Origin: PALSA-555 sp036521915
GTDB lineage: Bacteria > Actinomycetota > Acidimicrobiia > IMCC26256 > PALSA-555
NCBI GenBank assembly: GCA_036521915.1
Contig: DATDGU010000341.1
Coordinates: forward strand, 1 to 11,578
Reading direction: 5' to 3'
Length of the DNA stretch: 11,578 bases
How positions within the stretch are numbered: position 1 is the first letter of the stretch; every line of letters starts with the position of its first letter. The notes beneath the pieces were generated by a model. That model was not told the origin of the DNA. It was given only the letters and a program-made list of their open reading frames with translations, and made no database searches. The position numbers and the translations under genes are program-made. This document shows positions 1 to 7,071 of the stretch, piece after piece.

Positions 1-1
1 C

Positions 2-748
2 GCGTTGACGCCCCGCGGTCTCGAGCCGCCGATCGGGCAGCGGCCGGCGTTCGGCGACGTGATGGGCGGCCTGGCGATCGCCGGTGGGATCGCGGCGGCG
101 CTCGTCCGCCGGGATCCCACCGGCGTGACGTCCGTGGTCGACGTGTCCCTGCTGGCGACGGCGCTGTGGAACATCTCACCCGACGTCGTGGCCGCCAAGC
201 TCTACGAGCACGTCGAGACGCCGAGGTTCGACGCGGACGCGCCGCCGAACCCCCTCGTCGGCCTGTACCGCACCGAGGACCGACGGTGGATCAGCCTGGT
301 GATGCTCGAGTCGGACAAGTTCTGGGCCGACTTCTGCGAGCACCTCGGGCGCCCCGACCTCGTCGCCGACCCGCGCTTCGTCGACGCCGGCGCGCGCTAC
401 GAGCACCGCCGCGAGTGCCGCGGCGTGATCGCCGACACCTTCGCGTCGGCGCCGCTCGCCGCGTGGCGGGAGCGGCTCGCCACGATGCAGGGCGTCTGGG
501 CGGTCGTGCAGACCGCGCGCGAGCTCCACGACGACCCGCAGGTCGACGCGAACGGCTACCTGCCGACGGTGGCGTCGGACAGCGGGGACCCGGTCGCGCT
601 CGTCGCGAGCCCGGTCCAGTTCGACGAGGCGCCGCCGACGCTCAGCCGCGCGCCCGAGCACGGCCAGCACACCGAGGAGGTGCTCCTCGAGCTCGGCCTC
701 TCCTGGGACGACCTCGTCGCCTACAAGGAATCGGGCGCGATCCTCTGA
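2..748 (+). CDS. CaiB/BaiF family (class III) CoA-transferase, 5'-truncated by the window edge
   Basis: Class III CoA-transferases move CoA between an acyl-CoA and a free carboxylic acid in the cytoplasm, through an aspartyl-CoA thioester. The open frame runs in from the left edge, and about 248 residues are visible against roughly 380-410 for the family. The TTG at position 5 is therefore almost certainly internal. Family marks are the motif FGDVMGG (the Asp at 56-58 matches the catalytic Asp169 of formyl-CoA transferase), the following DPTGVTSVVDVSLL stretch, and the C-terminal motif APEHGQHTEEVLLELG. The N-terminal CoA-binding part lies outside the window. The gene ends in TGA only 4 bp before the convergent stop of the permease gene. 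The substrate cannot be told from sequence. The family call is firm. Confidence 0.93.
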   Translation, partial: ALTPRGLEPPIGQRPAFGDVMGGLAIAGGIAAALVRRDPTGVTSVVDVSLLATALWNISPDVVAAKLYEHVETPRFDADAPPNPLVGLYRTEDRRWISLVMLESDKFWADFCEHLGRPDLVADPRFVDAGARYEHRRECRGVIADTFASAPLAAWRERLATMQGVWAVVQTARELHDDPQVDANGYLPTVASDSGDPVALVASPVQFDEAPPTLSRAPEHGQHTEEVLLELGLSWDDLVAYKESGAIL

Positions 749-752
749 TCGA

Positions 753-2966
753 TCAGGAGCCCGGGGCGGGGACGGGGCGGGTCTCGGGTGCGTCGATCGC
801 CGCGGGCGCGCGCGGCTGTTTGGACGTCGCCCTCCGGGTGCGGCGCTTCCGGATCTCGTCGCCGGTCTTGGGGATCGCGCCTTCGGGCTGGTAGCCGATG
901 CCGATGCCGGCGAGACCGGGGCCGATGCGCATCCACCAGACGAGGAAGGTGACGCCCGGGAAGATCTCGGTGAGCCACGTGAAGCCCTGGAACAGGACGC
1001 CGCCGAGGACCGCGCCGCTCACGACGGCGATGCCGCCGACCATCGCCAAGAGCAGGTACGGCAGCCCGACGAGCATCTGGAAGTCCATCGTCGAGCCGGA
1101 GCCGAGCAGGATCCCGAGCAGCGCGCCGGCGAAGCCGGCGATGGCCGCAGAGATCGCGAACACGATCACCTTCGTCGCCGTGAGGTTCAGCCCGAACGTG
1201 GCGCACGCCGCCGGGCTGTCCTTGAGCGCGACGAGTCGTCGCCCAATCGGGCCGCGTCGCAGCCACACCACGAGCACACCGCCGATCCCGAGCAGGACGG
1301 TGATGAGGAACAGGTTGCCGACGTCTTGGCCGAAGTGGATCCCGAAGATCGTGAAGGGCTCACTGAAGTTGAACCCGAGCACGCTGACCGAACTGATCCG
1401 GCGCGCGCCGGACCCGAACACCTCGGGTTGGTCGAAGAACAAGAACTCGGCCATGCGCGCGAACGCCATCGAGGCCAAGGCGAGGTAGAGGCCCGACAAT
1501 CGCAGGGCCGGCAGCGCCATCAACACCCCGAAGGGGACAGCGAACAGCGCGGCGACCAGCAATCCGGCGAGCAGGCCGAGATGCGGCCCCCACTCGGCGA
1601 ACGCGAACGCCCCCGCGCCCGCGAACGTGATCTGGGCGAGGGAGATCTGTCCCGACCAGCCGGTGAGCGGCACAAGGGACACCAGGATGAACCCGGTCAC
1701 GAGGCCGAGGGCGAGGCGGCGCACGTCGGGACGATCCAGCAGCCCGCCGGCCACGACCACGACGGCGAAGAGCGCGAGCATCCCGAGGGCCGCGCTCCGC
1801 ACCTTCGGCACGTGCGGCGTGATCTCGCGGAAGCTGCGCCGCCCCTCGATGCGGGCCTGCGGCAGGAACAGCAGGGCGAGGAAAAGGATGATCGTGGGGA
1901 TGGCGGTGGCGGCCGTGCTCCACCGGCCGGCCCAGTTCAAGAAGTTCTCCTGGAACGACAGGGCGAGGCCGATGACCATCCCGCCGACGTAGGTGAGGGG
2001 CAGGTTCTTCAGCCGGCCGATGATCGCCGCGGCGAACGCGTCGACGATGAGCAGCGTGAGCGTCTCGACGCTCAGCGCGCTCAGCTCCTCGGCGAGGAAG
2101 ATGCCCGCGATCGCGGCCATCGAGGACCCGAGCGCCCAGGACACCTGCGACATGCGACCGGGGCGCGCGCCGTTCAGCGCCGCGAGGTCGCGGTTGTCCA
2201 CCACGGCGCGCATCCCGACGCCGAGGCGGGTGTTGAACAGCAAGAACCGCAGGCCCAGCGCGATCGCGAGGCCCGACACGATCGTGATGAGCCGGTAGTA
2301 CGGGATGAACGTGTTCGCGACCTGGAATCCGTCCGTGCCGAAGAAGGTCCCGATGCTGCGCGACGTGTTCGGGTCCCAGATCGTCGCGGCGAGCCCGATG
2401 AACGCGAGCATGAGCCCGATCGTCACGGCGAGCTGGGCGACGAGCGGCGCGTCGTGCAGCCGCCGCATCAGCCCCCGCTCGATCAGCGCGCCGAGCAGTG
2501 GCGCGGCGACGAGCACGGTCAAGAGGAACGCCACCAGGGTCTGGACGCCCAGGTCGACCTTCAGCTCCCAGTAGACGAACGCCATCAGCATCCCGATGGC
2601 GCCCTGGGCGAAGTTGAAGATCCCCGAGGTCGTGTACGTCACGACGAGCCCGGCGGCGGCGACCGCGTAGATCGACCCGAGCGTGATCCCGACGATCACG
2701 AAGAAGAACAGCGAGTCGAGCGTGACCGGGTTGCCCGCCCACGAGGCCTGGATCACGTAGACGACGAGGACCGTCACGACGATGGCCGAGATGAACGTCC
2801 CGCGGTGCTGGCGGGCCCAGAGGCGCCCGGCGACGTTGGCGACGCGACCGGGGGCCGCGACGTCAGCGCCCTGGACTCCCGGTGCTGGTCCTCCCACTCC
2901 CCCGTCGCTTTCGCGCTCGGCCGGCACCTGCACGGACAGGCCGTCCGTCGGCCGCCGGTGTAGCAC
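753..2966 (-). CDS. LivH-LivM fused branched-chain amino acid-type ABC transporter permease
   Basis: This 737-residue inner-membrane protein carries both permease halves of a HAAT-type (branched-chain amino acid) importer in one chain. Residues 1-55 are a Gly/Pro/Arg-rich cytoplasmic extension. The LivH-like half is about 58-370, with the motifs GSIYAVAAAGLVVTY (97-111), SGIFNFAQG (114-122) and GVGMRAVVDNRDLAALNG (249-266). The LivM-like half is about 390-695, with GWSGQISLAQITF (436-448) and LVALKDSPAACATFGLN (578-594), the coupling-helix region. The last 36 residues are a basic, proline-rich tail. The GTG start at 2966 has a GAGG 5 bases upstream. No substrate-binding protein or LivF/LivG ATPase gene adjoins it, so partners must be encoded elsewhere. 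The ligand could be an amino acid, amide or short carboxylate. Confidence 0.93.
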   Translation of the reverse strand: MLHRRPTDGLSVQVPAERESDGGVGGPAPGVQGADVAAPGRVANVAGRLWARQHRGTFISAIVVTVLVVYVIQASWAGNPVTLDSLFFFVIVGITLGSIYAVAAAGLVVTYTTSGIFNFAQGAIGMLMAFVYWELKVDLGVQTLVAFLLTVLVAAPLLGALIERGLMRRLHDAPLVAQLAVTIGLMLAFIGLAATIWDPNTSRSIGTFFGTDGFQVANTFIPYYRLITIVSGLAIALGLRFLLFNTRLGVGMRAVVDNRDLAALNGARPGRMSQVSWALGSSMAAIAGIFLAEELSALSVETLTLLIVDAFAAAIIGRLKNLPLTYVGGMVIGLALSFQENFLNWAGRWSTAATAIPTIILFLALLFLPQARIEGRRSFREITPHVPKVRSAALGMLALFAVVVVAGGLLDRPDVRRLALGLVTGFILVSLVPLTGWSGQISLAQITFAGAGAFAFAEWGPHLGLLAGLLVAALFAVPFGVLMALPALRLSGLYLALASMAFARMAEFLFFDQPEVFGSGARRISSVSVLGFNFSEPFTIFGIHFGQDVGNLFLITVLLGIGGVLVVWLRRGPIGRRLVALKDSPAACATFGLNLTATKVIVFAISAAIAGFAGALLGILLGSGSTMDFQMLVGLPYLLLAMVGGIAVVSGAVLGGVLFQGFTWLTEIFPGVTFLVWWMRIGPGLAGIGIGYQPEGAIPKTGDEIRKRRTRRATSKQPRAPAAIDAPETRPVPAPGS

Positions 2967-2971
2967 GCGGA

Positions 2972-2975
2972 CCTC
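2972..2975 (-). promoter_or_regulatory. Ribosome binding site of the LivH-LivM permease
   Basis: On the minus strand GAGG stands 5 bases before the GTG at 2966. This supports the upstream GTG over internal starts closer to the first membrane helix. It is a short match in GC-rich DNA, so the support is moderate. Confidence 0.45.
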
Positions 2976-3071
2976 GCCCCGTGCCGCCGGCGCCGGCGCC
3001 GCCGAGCCGGTCCACCGGCCGCGCGCCGGGAGGGGCCGGCCGGGCCGAGCCGTTCCTCGACCTCTCGGTCC

Positions 3072-3085
3072 CGAACAGGTGTTCG
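3072..3085. promoter_or_regulatory. LexA-binding SOS box
   Basis: CGAACAGGTGTTCG is a perfect inverted repeat (CGAAC, 4 bases, GTTCG). It matches the actinobacterial/Gram-positive LexA operator pattern CGAAC-N4-GTTCG. It ends 2 bases before the -10 hexamer of the helicase promoter, so bound LexA would block RNA polymerase. The operator pattern is established knowledge and its use here is inferred. It lies 106 bp from the start of the divergent permease gene, whose control by it is less certain. Confidence 0.85.
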
Positions 3086-3087
3086 CC

Positions 3088-3093
3088 TATGCT
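3088..3093 (+). promoter_or_regulatory. -10 element of a leaderless promoter for the helicase
   Basis: TATGCT fits the TANNNT -10 consensus and lies 6 bases before the ATG at 3100, so transcription would begin at or next to the start codon. No Shine-Dalgarno sequence precedes the ATG, which fits a leaderless mRNA, common in Actinomycetota. No good -35 hexamer is visible at the expected spacing. Confidence 0.65.
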
Positions 3094-3099
3094 CGCGGG

Positions 3100-5148
3100 A
3101 TGCCCCCCGCCCTGGCGGACCTCGACCTCAACCCCGCGCAGCGGCGCGTCGTCGAGCACGGGGAGGGCCCGCTCCTGGTCGTCGCGGGCGCCGGCACCGG
3201 CAAGACCAACACCCTCGCGGCGCGGGTCGGCGCGCTGATCGGCCGCGGCGTGGCGCCGGAGCGGATCCTGCTCCTCACGTTCACGCGGCGGGCCGCGTCG
3301 GAGATGCTCGAGCGCGCCGGACGGCTCACCGACGCCGCGTCCAGTCGACGGGTCTGGGGCGGCACCTTCCACGCCATGGGCCACCGCCTCCTGCGGATCC
3401 ACGGCGCCGCGCTCGGTCTCGACCCCGCGTTCAGCGTGCTCGACCAGGCCGACGCCGCCGATCTCATGGGCCTGGTCCGCGGCGAGTGCGCCGCGACCAC
3501 CGAAGGCCGCTTCCCGCGCCAGGACACCCTGCTCGCCATCTACTCGCGGGTCGCCAACACGCAGCGGCCGTTGCGCGACGTGCTCACCGACGCGTTCCCG
3601 TGGTGCGCGACCGACGCCGCGACGCTCGCGTCGGTCTTCGGCGAGTACGTCGAACGCAAGGCGGCGCAGCGGCTCCTCGACTTCGACGACCTCCTCTTGT
3701 ACTGGGCCCGCGCCGCCGCCGACCCCCGCGTCGGTGATCGGCTCGCCGCGCTGTTCGACCACGTGCTCGTCGACGAGTACCAGGACACGAACGCCGTGCA
3801 GGCCGACATCGTCCGGGCGATGACCCAGCGGGCCCGGGGCGTCATGGCCGTCGGCGACGACGCGCAAGCGATCTACGGGTTCCGTGCCGCGACCGTGCGC
3901 AACATCCTGGACTTCCCGACGGTGCATCCGGGCGCGGCGGTCATCACGCTCGAGGAGAACTACCGGTCGACGCCGAGCGTCCTGGCCGTGGCGAACGCCG
4001 TGATGGCCGAGGCGCCCGAGCGCCACGAGAAGGCGCTCTGGTCCCGCCGGCCGGACCGGCACCGCCCGCGCCTCGTCCACTGCGCCGACGAGACGGCGCA
4101 GGCGACGGCGGTCTGCGACACCGTCCTCGCCCATCACGAGACGGGCGTGCGACTCCAGGACCAGGCCGTGCTGTTCCGTGCCGCGCACCACAGCGACCTG
4201 CTCGAGGTCGAGCTCGGGCGTCGGAACGTCCCGTTCATCAAGTACGGCGGGCTGCGGTTCCTCGAGTCGGCCCACATCAAGGACCTGCTCGCCGTGCTCC
4301 GGCTCCTTGACAACGTCTACGACGAGCTCGCCTGGTTCCGCACGCTGCGCCTGGCCGACGGCGTCGGCCCGGCGACGGCGCGGCGGCTGCTCGGCGTGCT
4401 CGGCGTCCGCCCCCGCGCCGACGCGGGGGCGACCCCGGCCGAGCGGCTGCGGCCCGTGGTCCCCGAGGTGGCGCGGGCCGCCCGTCCCGAGCTGGAGGCG
4501 CTCGCCGACGCGCTCGCCGGCTGCGAGGACGAGGCGCACGTGGCGCCGCGCGAGCAGGTGGCGCGGGTGCGGCGCGCGCTCGACCCGATCATCCGCCGCA
4601 GCTACCACCGTGCGGAGGCGCGCCTGCAGGACTTCGACGAGCTCGAGCACCTCGCCGCCGGGTACCGGTCGCGGAGCCAGCTCGTCGCCGAGCTCGTGCT
4701 CGACCCGCCGGCGAGCACCGGGGACCTCGCCGGGCCGCCCCTGCTCGACGAGGACTACCTCGTGCTGTCGACGGTCCACTCGGCGAAGGGCGGCGAGTGG
4801 GACGCGGTGCACGTCCTCCATGCCGCCGACGGGATGTTCCCGTCGGACATGGCGACGGGGCGGCCGGAGGAGATCGAGGAGGAGCGCCGGCTCTTCTACG
4901 TCGCGGTGACCCGTGCCCGCGACCACCTCCACGTCTACTTCCCGCTGCGCTACTACCACCGGCGGGGCGGCCTCGGCGACGCACACCACTACGCGCAGCT
5001 CACCCGCTTCCTGCCGCCGAGCGCCCGCGGCCTCTTCGACGCCGACCACGCGGGCGGCGAGGCACCGGACGTCGCCCCCGAGGGCGAGCCCGTCCCGGCG
5101 GGTGTCGGCGCCGACGTCAGCCGGGCGCTGCAGGCCCTCTGGAGCTGA
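3100..5148 (+). CDS. UvrD/PcrA-type SF1A ATP-dependent 3'-5' DNA helicase
   Basis: This 682-residue protein has all the SF1A helicase motifs in order: Q motif LNPAQRRVV (10-18), Walker A AGAGTGKT (29-36), Ia LTFTRRAASEM (59-69), GTFHAMGHR (88-96), Walker B VDEYQD (224-229), III VGDDAQAIYGFR (251-262), IV EENYRS (285-290), V STVHSAKGGEWD (557-568) and VI EERRLFYVAVTRARDHL (594-610). It should unwind or strip DNA using ATP during repair. It is shorter than typical UvrD1 or PcrA (720-780 aa): it ends soon after motif VI and lacks the usual C-terminal Tudor-like extension. The frame stays open upstream to 2782, but ATG 3100 is chosen because the protein homology, the -10 element and the SOS box all point to it. 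It is convergent with the next gene, 12 bp apart. Which UvrD paralogue it is remains unresolved. Confidence 0.95.
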   Translation: MPPALADLDLNPAQRRVVEHGEGPLLVVAGAGTGKTNTLAARVGALIGRGVAPERILLLTFTRRAASEMLERAGRLTDAASSRRVWGGTFHAMGHRLLRIHGAALGLDPAFSVLDQADAADLMGLVRGECAATTEGRFPRQDTLLAIYSRVANTQRPLRDVLTDAFPWCATDAATLASVFGEYVERKAAQRLLDFDDLLLYWARAAADPRVGDRLAALFDHVLVDEYQDTNAVQADIVRAMTQRARGVMAVGDDAQAIYGFRAATVRNILDFPTVHPGAAVITLEENYRSTPSVLAVANAVMAEAPERHEKALWSRRPDRHRPRLVHCADETAQATAVCDTVLAHHETGVRLQDQAVLFRAAHHSDLLEVELGRRNVPFIKYGGLRFLESAHIKDLLAVLRLLDNVYDELAWFRTLRLADGVGPATARRLLGVLGVRPRADAGATPAERLRPVVPEVARAARPELEALADALAGCEDEAHVAPREQVARVRRALDPIIRRSYHRAEARLQDFDELEHLAAGYRSRSQLVAELVLDPPASTGDLAGPPLLDEDYLVLSTVHSAKGGEWDAVHVLHAADGMFPSDMATGRPEEIEEERRLFYVAVTRARDHLHVYFPLRYYHRRGGLGDAHHYAQLTRFLPPSARGLFDADHAGGEAPDVAPEGEPVPAGVGADVSRALQALWS

Positions 5149-5160
5149 GCCGCCCGGCCC

Positions 5161-5553
5161 TCAGCGGCGCCCCCAGGCCTCCTCGAACTCGCGCATGCTG
5201 CCCGGGTGCTCGACCCAGCGCGCGATGCGGCCGTCAGTGAAGTGGATCAGATGCGCCGTCTGGTACTCGTGGCGGGCACCGTCCCGCTCGAAGGTGTCCA
5301 CCAAGAGGAGCACGCCGCGCTCGTCGTTGGCGACCACGTCGACGATGTCCTCCTGGAAGGTCCCGGCGGTCCGCTCGATCACGCTCCCGATCCAGCCGGG
5401 GAACTCGTCGCGGCGGTAGGTGCCGCTCACGGAGGCGTAGCCGGGCACCGCGAAGGTGACGTCGTCGGTGCAGCCGGCCAGGAAGCCGCCCAGGTCGGCC
5501 TGGGCGAAGGCGGCGTAGAGGTGGCGGAGCTTGTCCTCGTTGGCGTGGCCCAT
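5161..5553 (-). CDS. NTF2/SnoaL-like domain protein
   Basis: This is a single-domain cytoplasmic protein of 130 residues with the cone-shaped NTF2/SnoaL-like (ketosteroid-isomerase-like) fold, judged from its layout. An N-terminal helix region HLYAAFAQADLGGFLAGCTDD (11-31) leads to DVTFAVPG (31-38), the typical helix-to-first-strand pattern. A small insert GTYRRDEF follows, then the strands VLLLVDTFERDG and YQTAHLIHFTDGRIARWVEH (97-116), which is the usual SnoaL finish. The family includes isomerases, cyclases, dehydratases and non-enzymatic binders, and no catalytic residue set allows a choice. ATG 5553 has a strong Shine-Dalgarno sequence. It is transcribed divergently from the cyclase gene and may be monocistronic. 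Confidence 0.85.
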   Translation of the reverse strand: MGHANEDKLRHLYAAFAQADLGGFLAGCTDDVTFAVPGYASVSGTYRRDEFPGWIGSVIERTAGTFQEDIVDVVANDERGVLLLVDTFERDGARHEYQTAHLIHFTDGRIARWVEHPGSMREFEEAWGRR

Positions 5554-5558
5554 TCCGG

Positions 5559-5567
5559 TCCTCCTCC
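5559..5567 (-). promoter_or_regulatory. Strong ribosome binding site of the SnoaL-like gene
   Basis: The minus strand reads GGAGGAGGA ending 5 bases before the ATG at 5553. It is the strongest Shine-Dalgarno match in the window and fixes the start. Confidence 0.8.
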
Positions 5568-5649
5568 TCGGGCCGCGGCCGCGGCGATCGGCGCACGCTA
5601 GAGCCTGCGCGGACCTGGCGATCCGGCCTCGGCCGCCCGGGTTGGCCGT

Positions 5650-5663
5650 TCAGGTTCCCCTGA
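5650..5663. promoter_or_regulatory. Inverted repeat upstream of the diguanylate cyclase, candidate operator
   Basis: TCAGG-TTCC-CCTGA is a perfect 5-4-5 dyad ending 19 bp before the cyclase ATG at 5683, in the 129 bp divergent region. A weak -10-like GATACA (5672-5677) follows. The dyad could be an operator or a small RNA hairpin. No regulator can be named. Confidence 0.3.
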
Positions 5664-5682
5664 CGGCGGCCGATACAGCCCG

Positions 5683-7029
5683 ATGGAGAGGCTTGCACCA
5701 GATGGGGCGATTCCGACCATAAACGACGACGACGTCGTGCTGACCGATGACGACCGGGCGAAAGCCCGCGCCGAGAGCGGCACGATCGCCCGGAACGCGA
5801 CGTTGGGCGGCATCGGCCTCGTCGCGGTGGTCTACGCCGCGACCGCGGCGCTGCTGCTGGCGGCGTGGCCGGGCGCGAGCGCGCTCGAGCTGATCGGCGT
5901 CGGCGCCGCCGTCGCGATCGCCCTCTCGACCCCCCTCCTCGGCGCCCTCGCGCACGGCGCGCAGCGCAAGCAGCTCGAGACCACGACGACGCGCATCGCC
6001 CACGATCGGCTCATGCGCGATGACGCGCACCGCCGCGAGTTCGACACGCGTCTCGCCCGGGGCTTCGAGATGGTCCAGGACGAGACCGGCGCGTTCGACG
6101 TCGTCCATCGCGCGCTGCGCCGCGTCCTGCCGGACGCGGCCGCCGAGCTCCTGGTCGCGGACAACAGCCACGCCCACCTCGAGCGGGTCGTCGTCGCCGC
6201 ACCGGAGGGCGCGGAGACGCCCGGCTGCCCGGTCGACTCGCCCGACCAGTGCGAGGCCGCCCGCCGGGCCCAGACCCAGGTGTTCCCCGACAGCGAGAAC
6301 CTCGACGCCTGCCCGATGCTGCGCGACCGCGCCGTCGGGCACTGCTCCGGCATCTGCGTGCCGGTGTCGATCATGGGCCGCACCGTCGGCGTGCTCCACG
6401 CCATCGGCGCGGTCGGCGAGCCGGTCGACGACCCGAGCATCCAGGCGCTCCAGACGCTCGCGACCCAGTCCGGCAACCGCCTCGGGATGCTCCGGGTGAT
6501 GGCCGAGACACAGCTGCAGGCCTCGACGGACGGCCTGACAGGTCTCACCAACCGCCGCAGCTTCGAGAACCAGCTCCGGTCCCGGCGCAGCAGCGGCGAG
6601 TCGTTCGCCTTCGTGATGGCCGACCTCGACCGGTTCAAGCTGCTGAACGACACCCACGGCCACGAGGCGGGCGACCGCGCCCTGCGCGTCTTCGCCGAGG
6701 CGCTCCGGCGCGAGCTGCGCACCGAGGACCTGGTCTGCCGCTACGGCGGGGAGGAGTTCGCCATCGCCCTGCCGGCGGCCGCGATCTCCGAGGCCGTCGA
6801 AGCGATGGGGCGGGTGCGCGAGGCGCTCGTCCAGCTCTCCTCCCGCGGCGACGCGCCCGGCTTCACCGAGAGCTTCGGGGTGTCGCACTCGAGCGAAGCC
6901 GCGGATCTCGATGATCTCGTGCAGCGCGCCGACGCCGCCCTGTTCGCCGCGAAGGACGCGGGCCGCGACGGCATCAGCCTCGACGGGCACGACGTCCCGA
7001 TCGCGCCGCGCCTCACCGCGCTGAGCTGA
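5683..7029 (+). CDS. Membrane-anchored diguanylate cyclase (GAF-like plus GGDEF domains)
   Basis: The 448-residue protein should make cyclic di-GMP from two GTP. Two hydrophobic segments (about 41-62 and 66-90) anchor it in the membrane, a short coiled stretch follows (about 95-130), then a GAF-like sensor (about 130-275) and a GGDEF domain (about 280-435). The catalytic domain is intact: DGLTGLTNRR (283-292), metal-binding DLDRFK (314-319), HGHEAGDRAL (325-334) and the active-site GGEEF (355-359). The inhibitory site RTED (346-349) lies exactly five residues before GGEEF, so product feedback is expected. The sensor has Cys181, Cys190, Cys210, His220, Cys221 and Cys225, in a CPVDSPDQC...DAC...GHCSGICVP arrangement. 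No EAL domain is present. ATG 5683 is the first Met; upstream signals are weak. Confidence 0.95.
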   Translation: MERLAPDGAIPTINDDDVVLTDDDRAKARAESGTIARNATLGGIGLVAVVYAATAALLLAAWPGASALELIGVGAAVAIALSTPLLGALAHGAQRKQLETTTTRIAHDRLMRDDAHRREFDTRLARGFEMVQDETGAFDVVHRALRRVLPDAAAELLVADNSHAHLERVVVAAPEGAETPGCPVDSPDQCEAARRAQTQVFPDSENLDACPMLRDRAVGHCSGICVPVSIMGRTVGVLHAIGAVGEPVDDPSIQALQTLATQSGNRLGMLRVMAETQLQASTDGLTGLTNRRSFENQLRSRRSSGESFAFVMADLDRFKLLNDTHGHEAGDRALRVFAEALRRELRTEDLVCRYGGEEFAIALPAAAISEAVEAMGRVREALVQLSSRGDAPGFTESFGVSHSSEAADLDDLVQRADAALFAAKDAGRDGISLDGHDVPIAPRLTALS

Positions 7030-7059
7030 CCCCGGGCCGCGGCCGCGGCGCGGATCGGC

Positions 7060-7065
7060 AATCAT
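7060..7065 (+). promoter_or_regulatory. Possible leaderless -10 element of the thioesterase gene
   Basis: AATCAT lies 6 bases before the GTG at 7072, and no Shine-Dalgarno sequence is seen. It differs from TANNNT at the first base, so this is a weak call. Read-through from the cyclase, 42 bp upstream, is the alternative. Confidence 0.35.
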
Positions 7066-7071
7066 CGGGCC

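Noticed and set aside
1326..2963. Long plus-strand open frame (545 codons) opposite the permease gene.
   Set aside because: It is Glu/Arg/Asp/His-rich low-complexity protein typical of a GC-rich antisense shadow. The minus frame has clear LivH and LivM motifs.
2782..3099. Upstream extension of the helicase frame (106 codons).
   Set aside because: It is Pro/Arg/Ala-rich, overlaps the permease N-terminus, and lies upstream of the SOS box and -10 element. Homology to SF1A starts at 3100.
4215..4240. GAAC...GTTC inverted sequence inside the helicase gene, resembling a second LexA box.
   Set aside because: The half-sites are 5 bases apart instead of 4, and it is within coding sequence.
2863..5049. 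Long minus-strand open frame (728 codons) opposite the helicase.
   Set aside because: Its composition is Arg/Val/Glu/Gly-repetitive with no domain motifs, while the plus frame has every SF1A motif.
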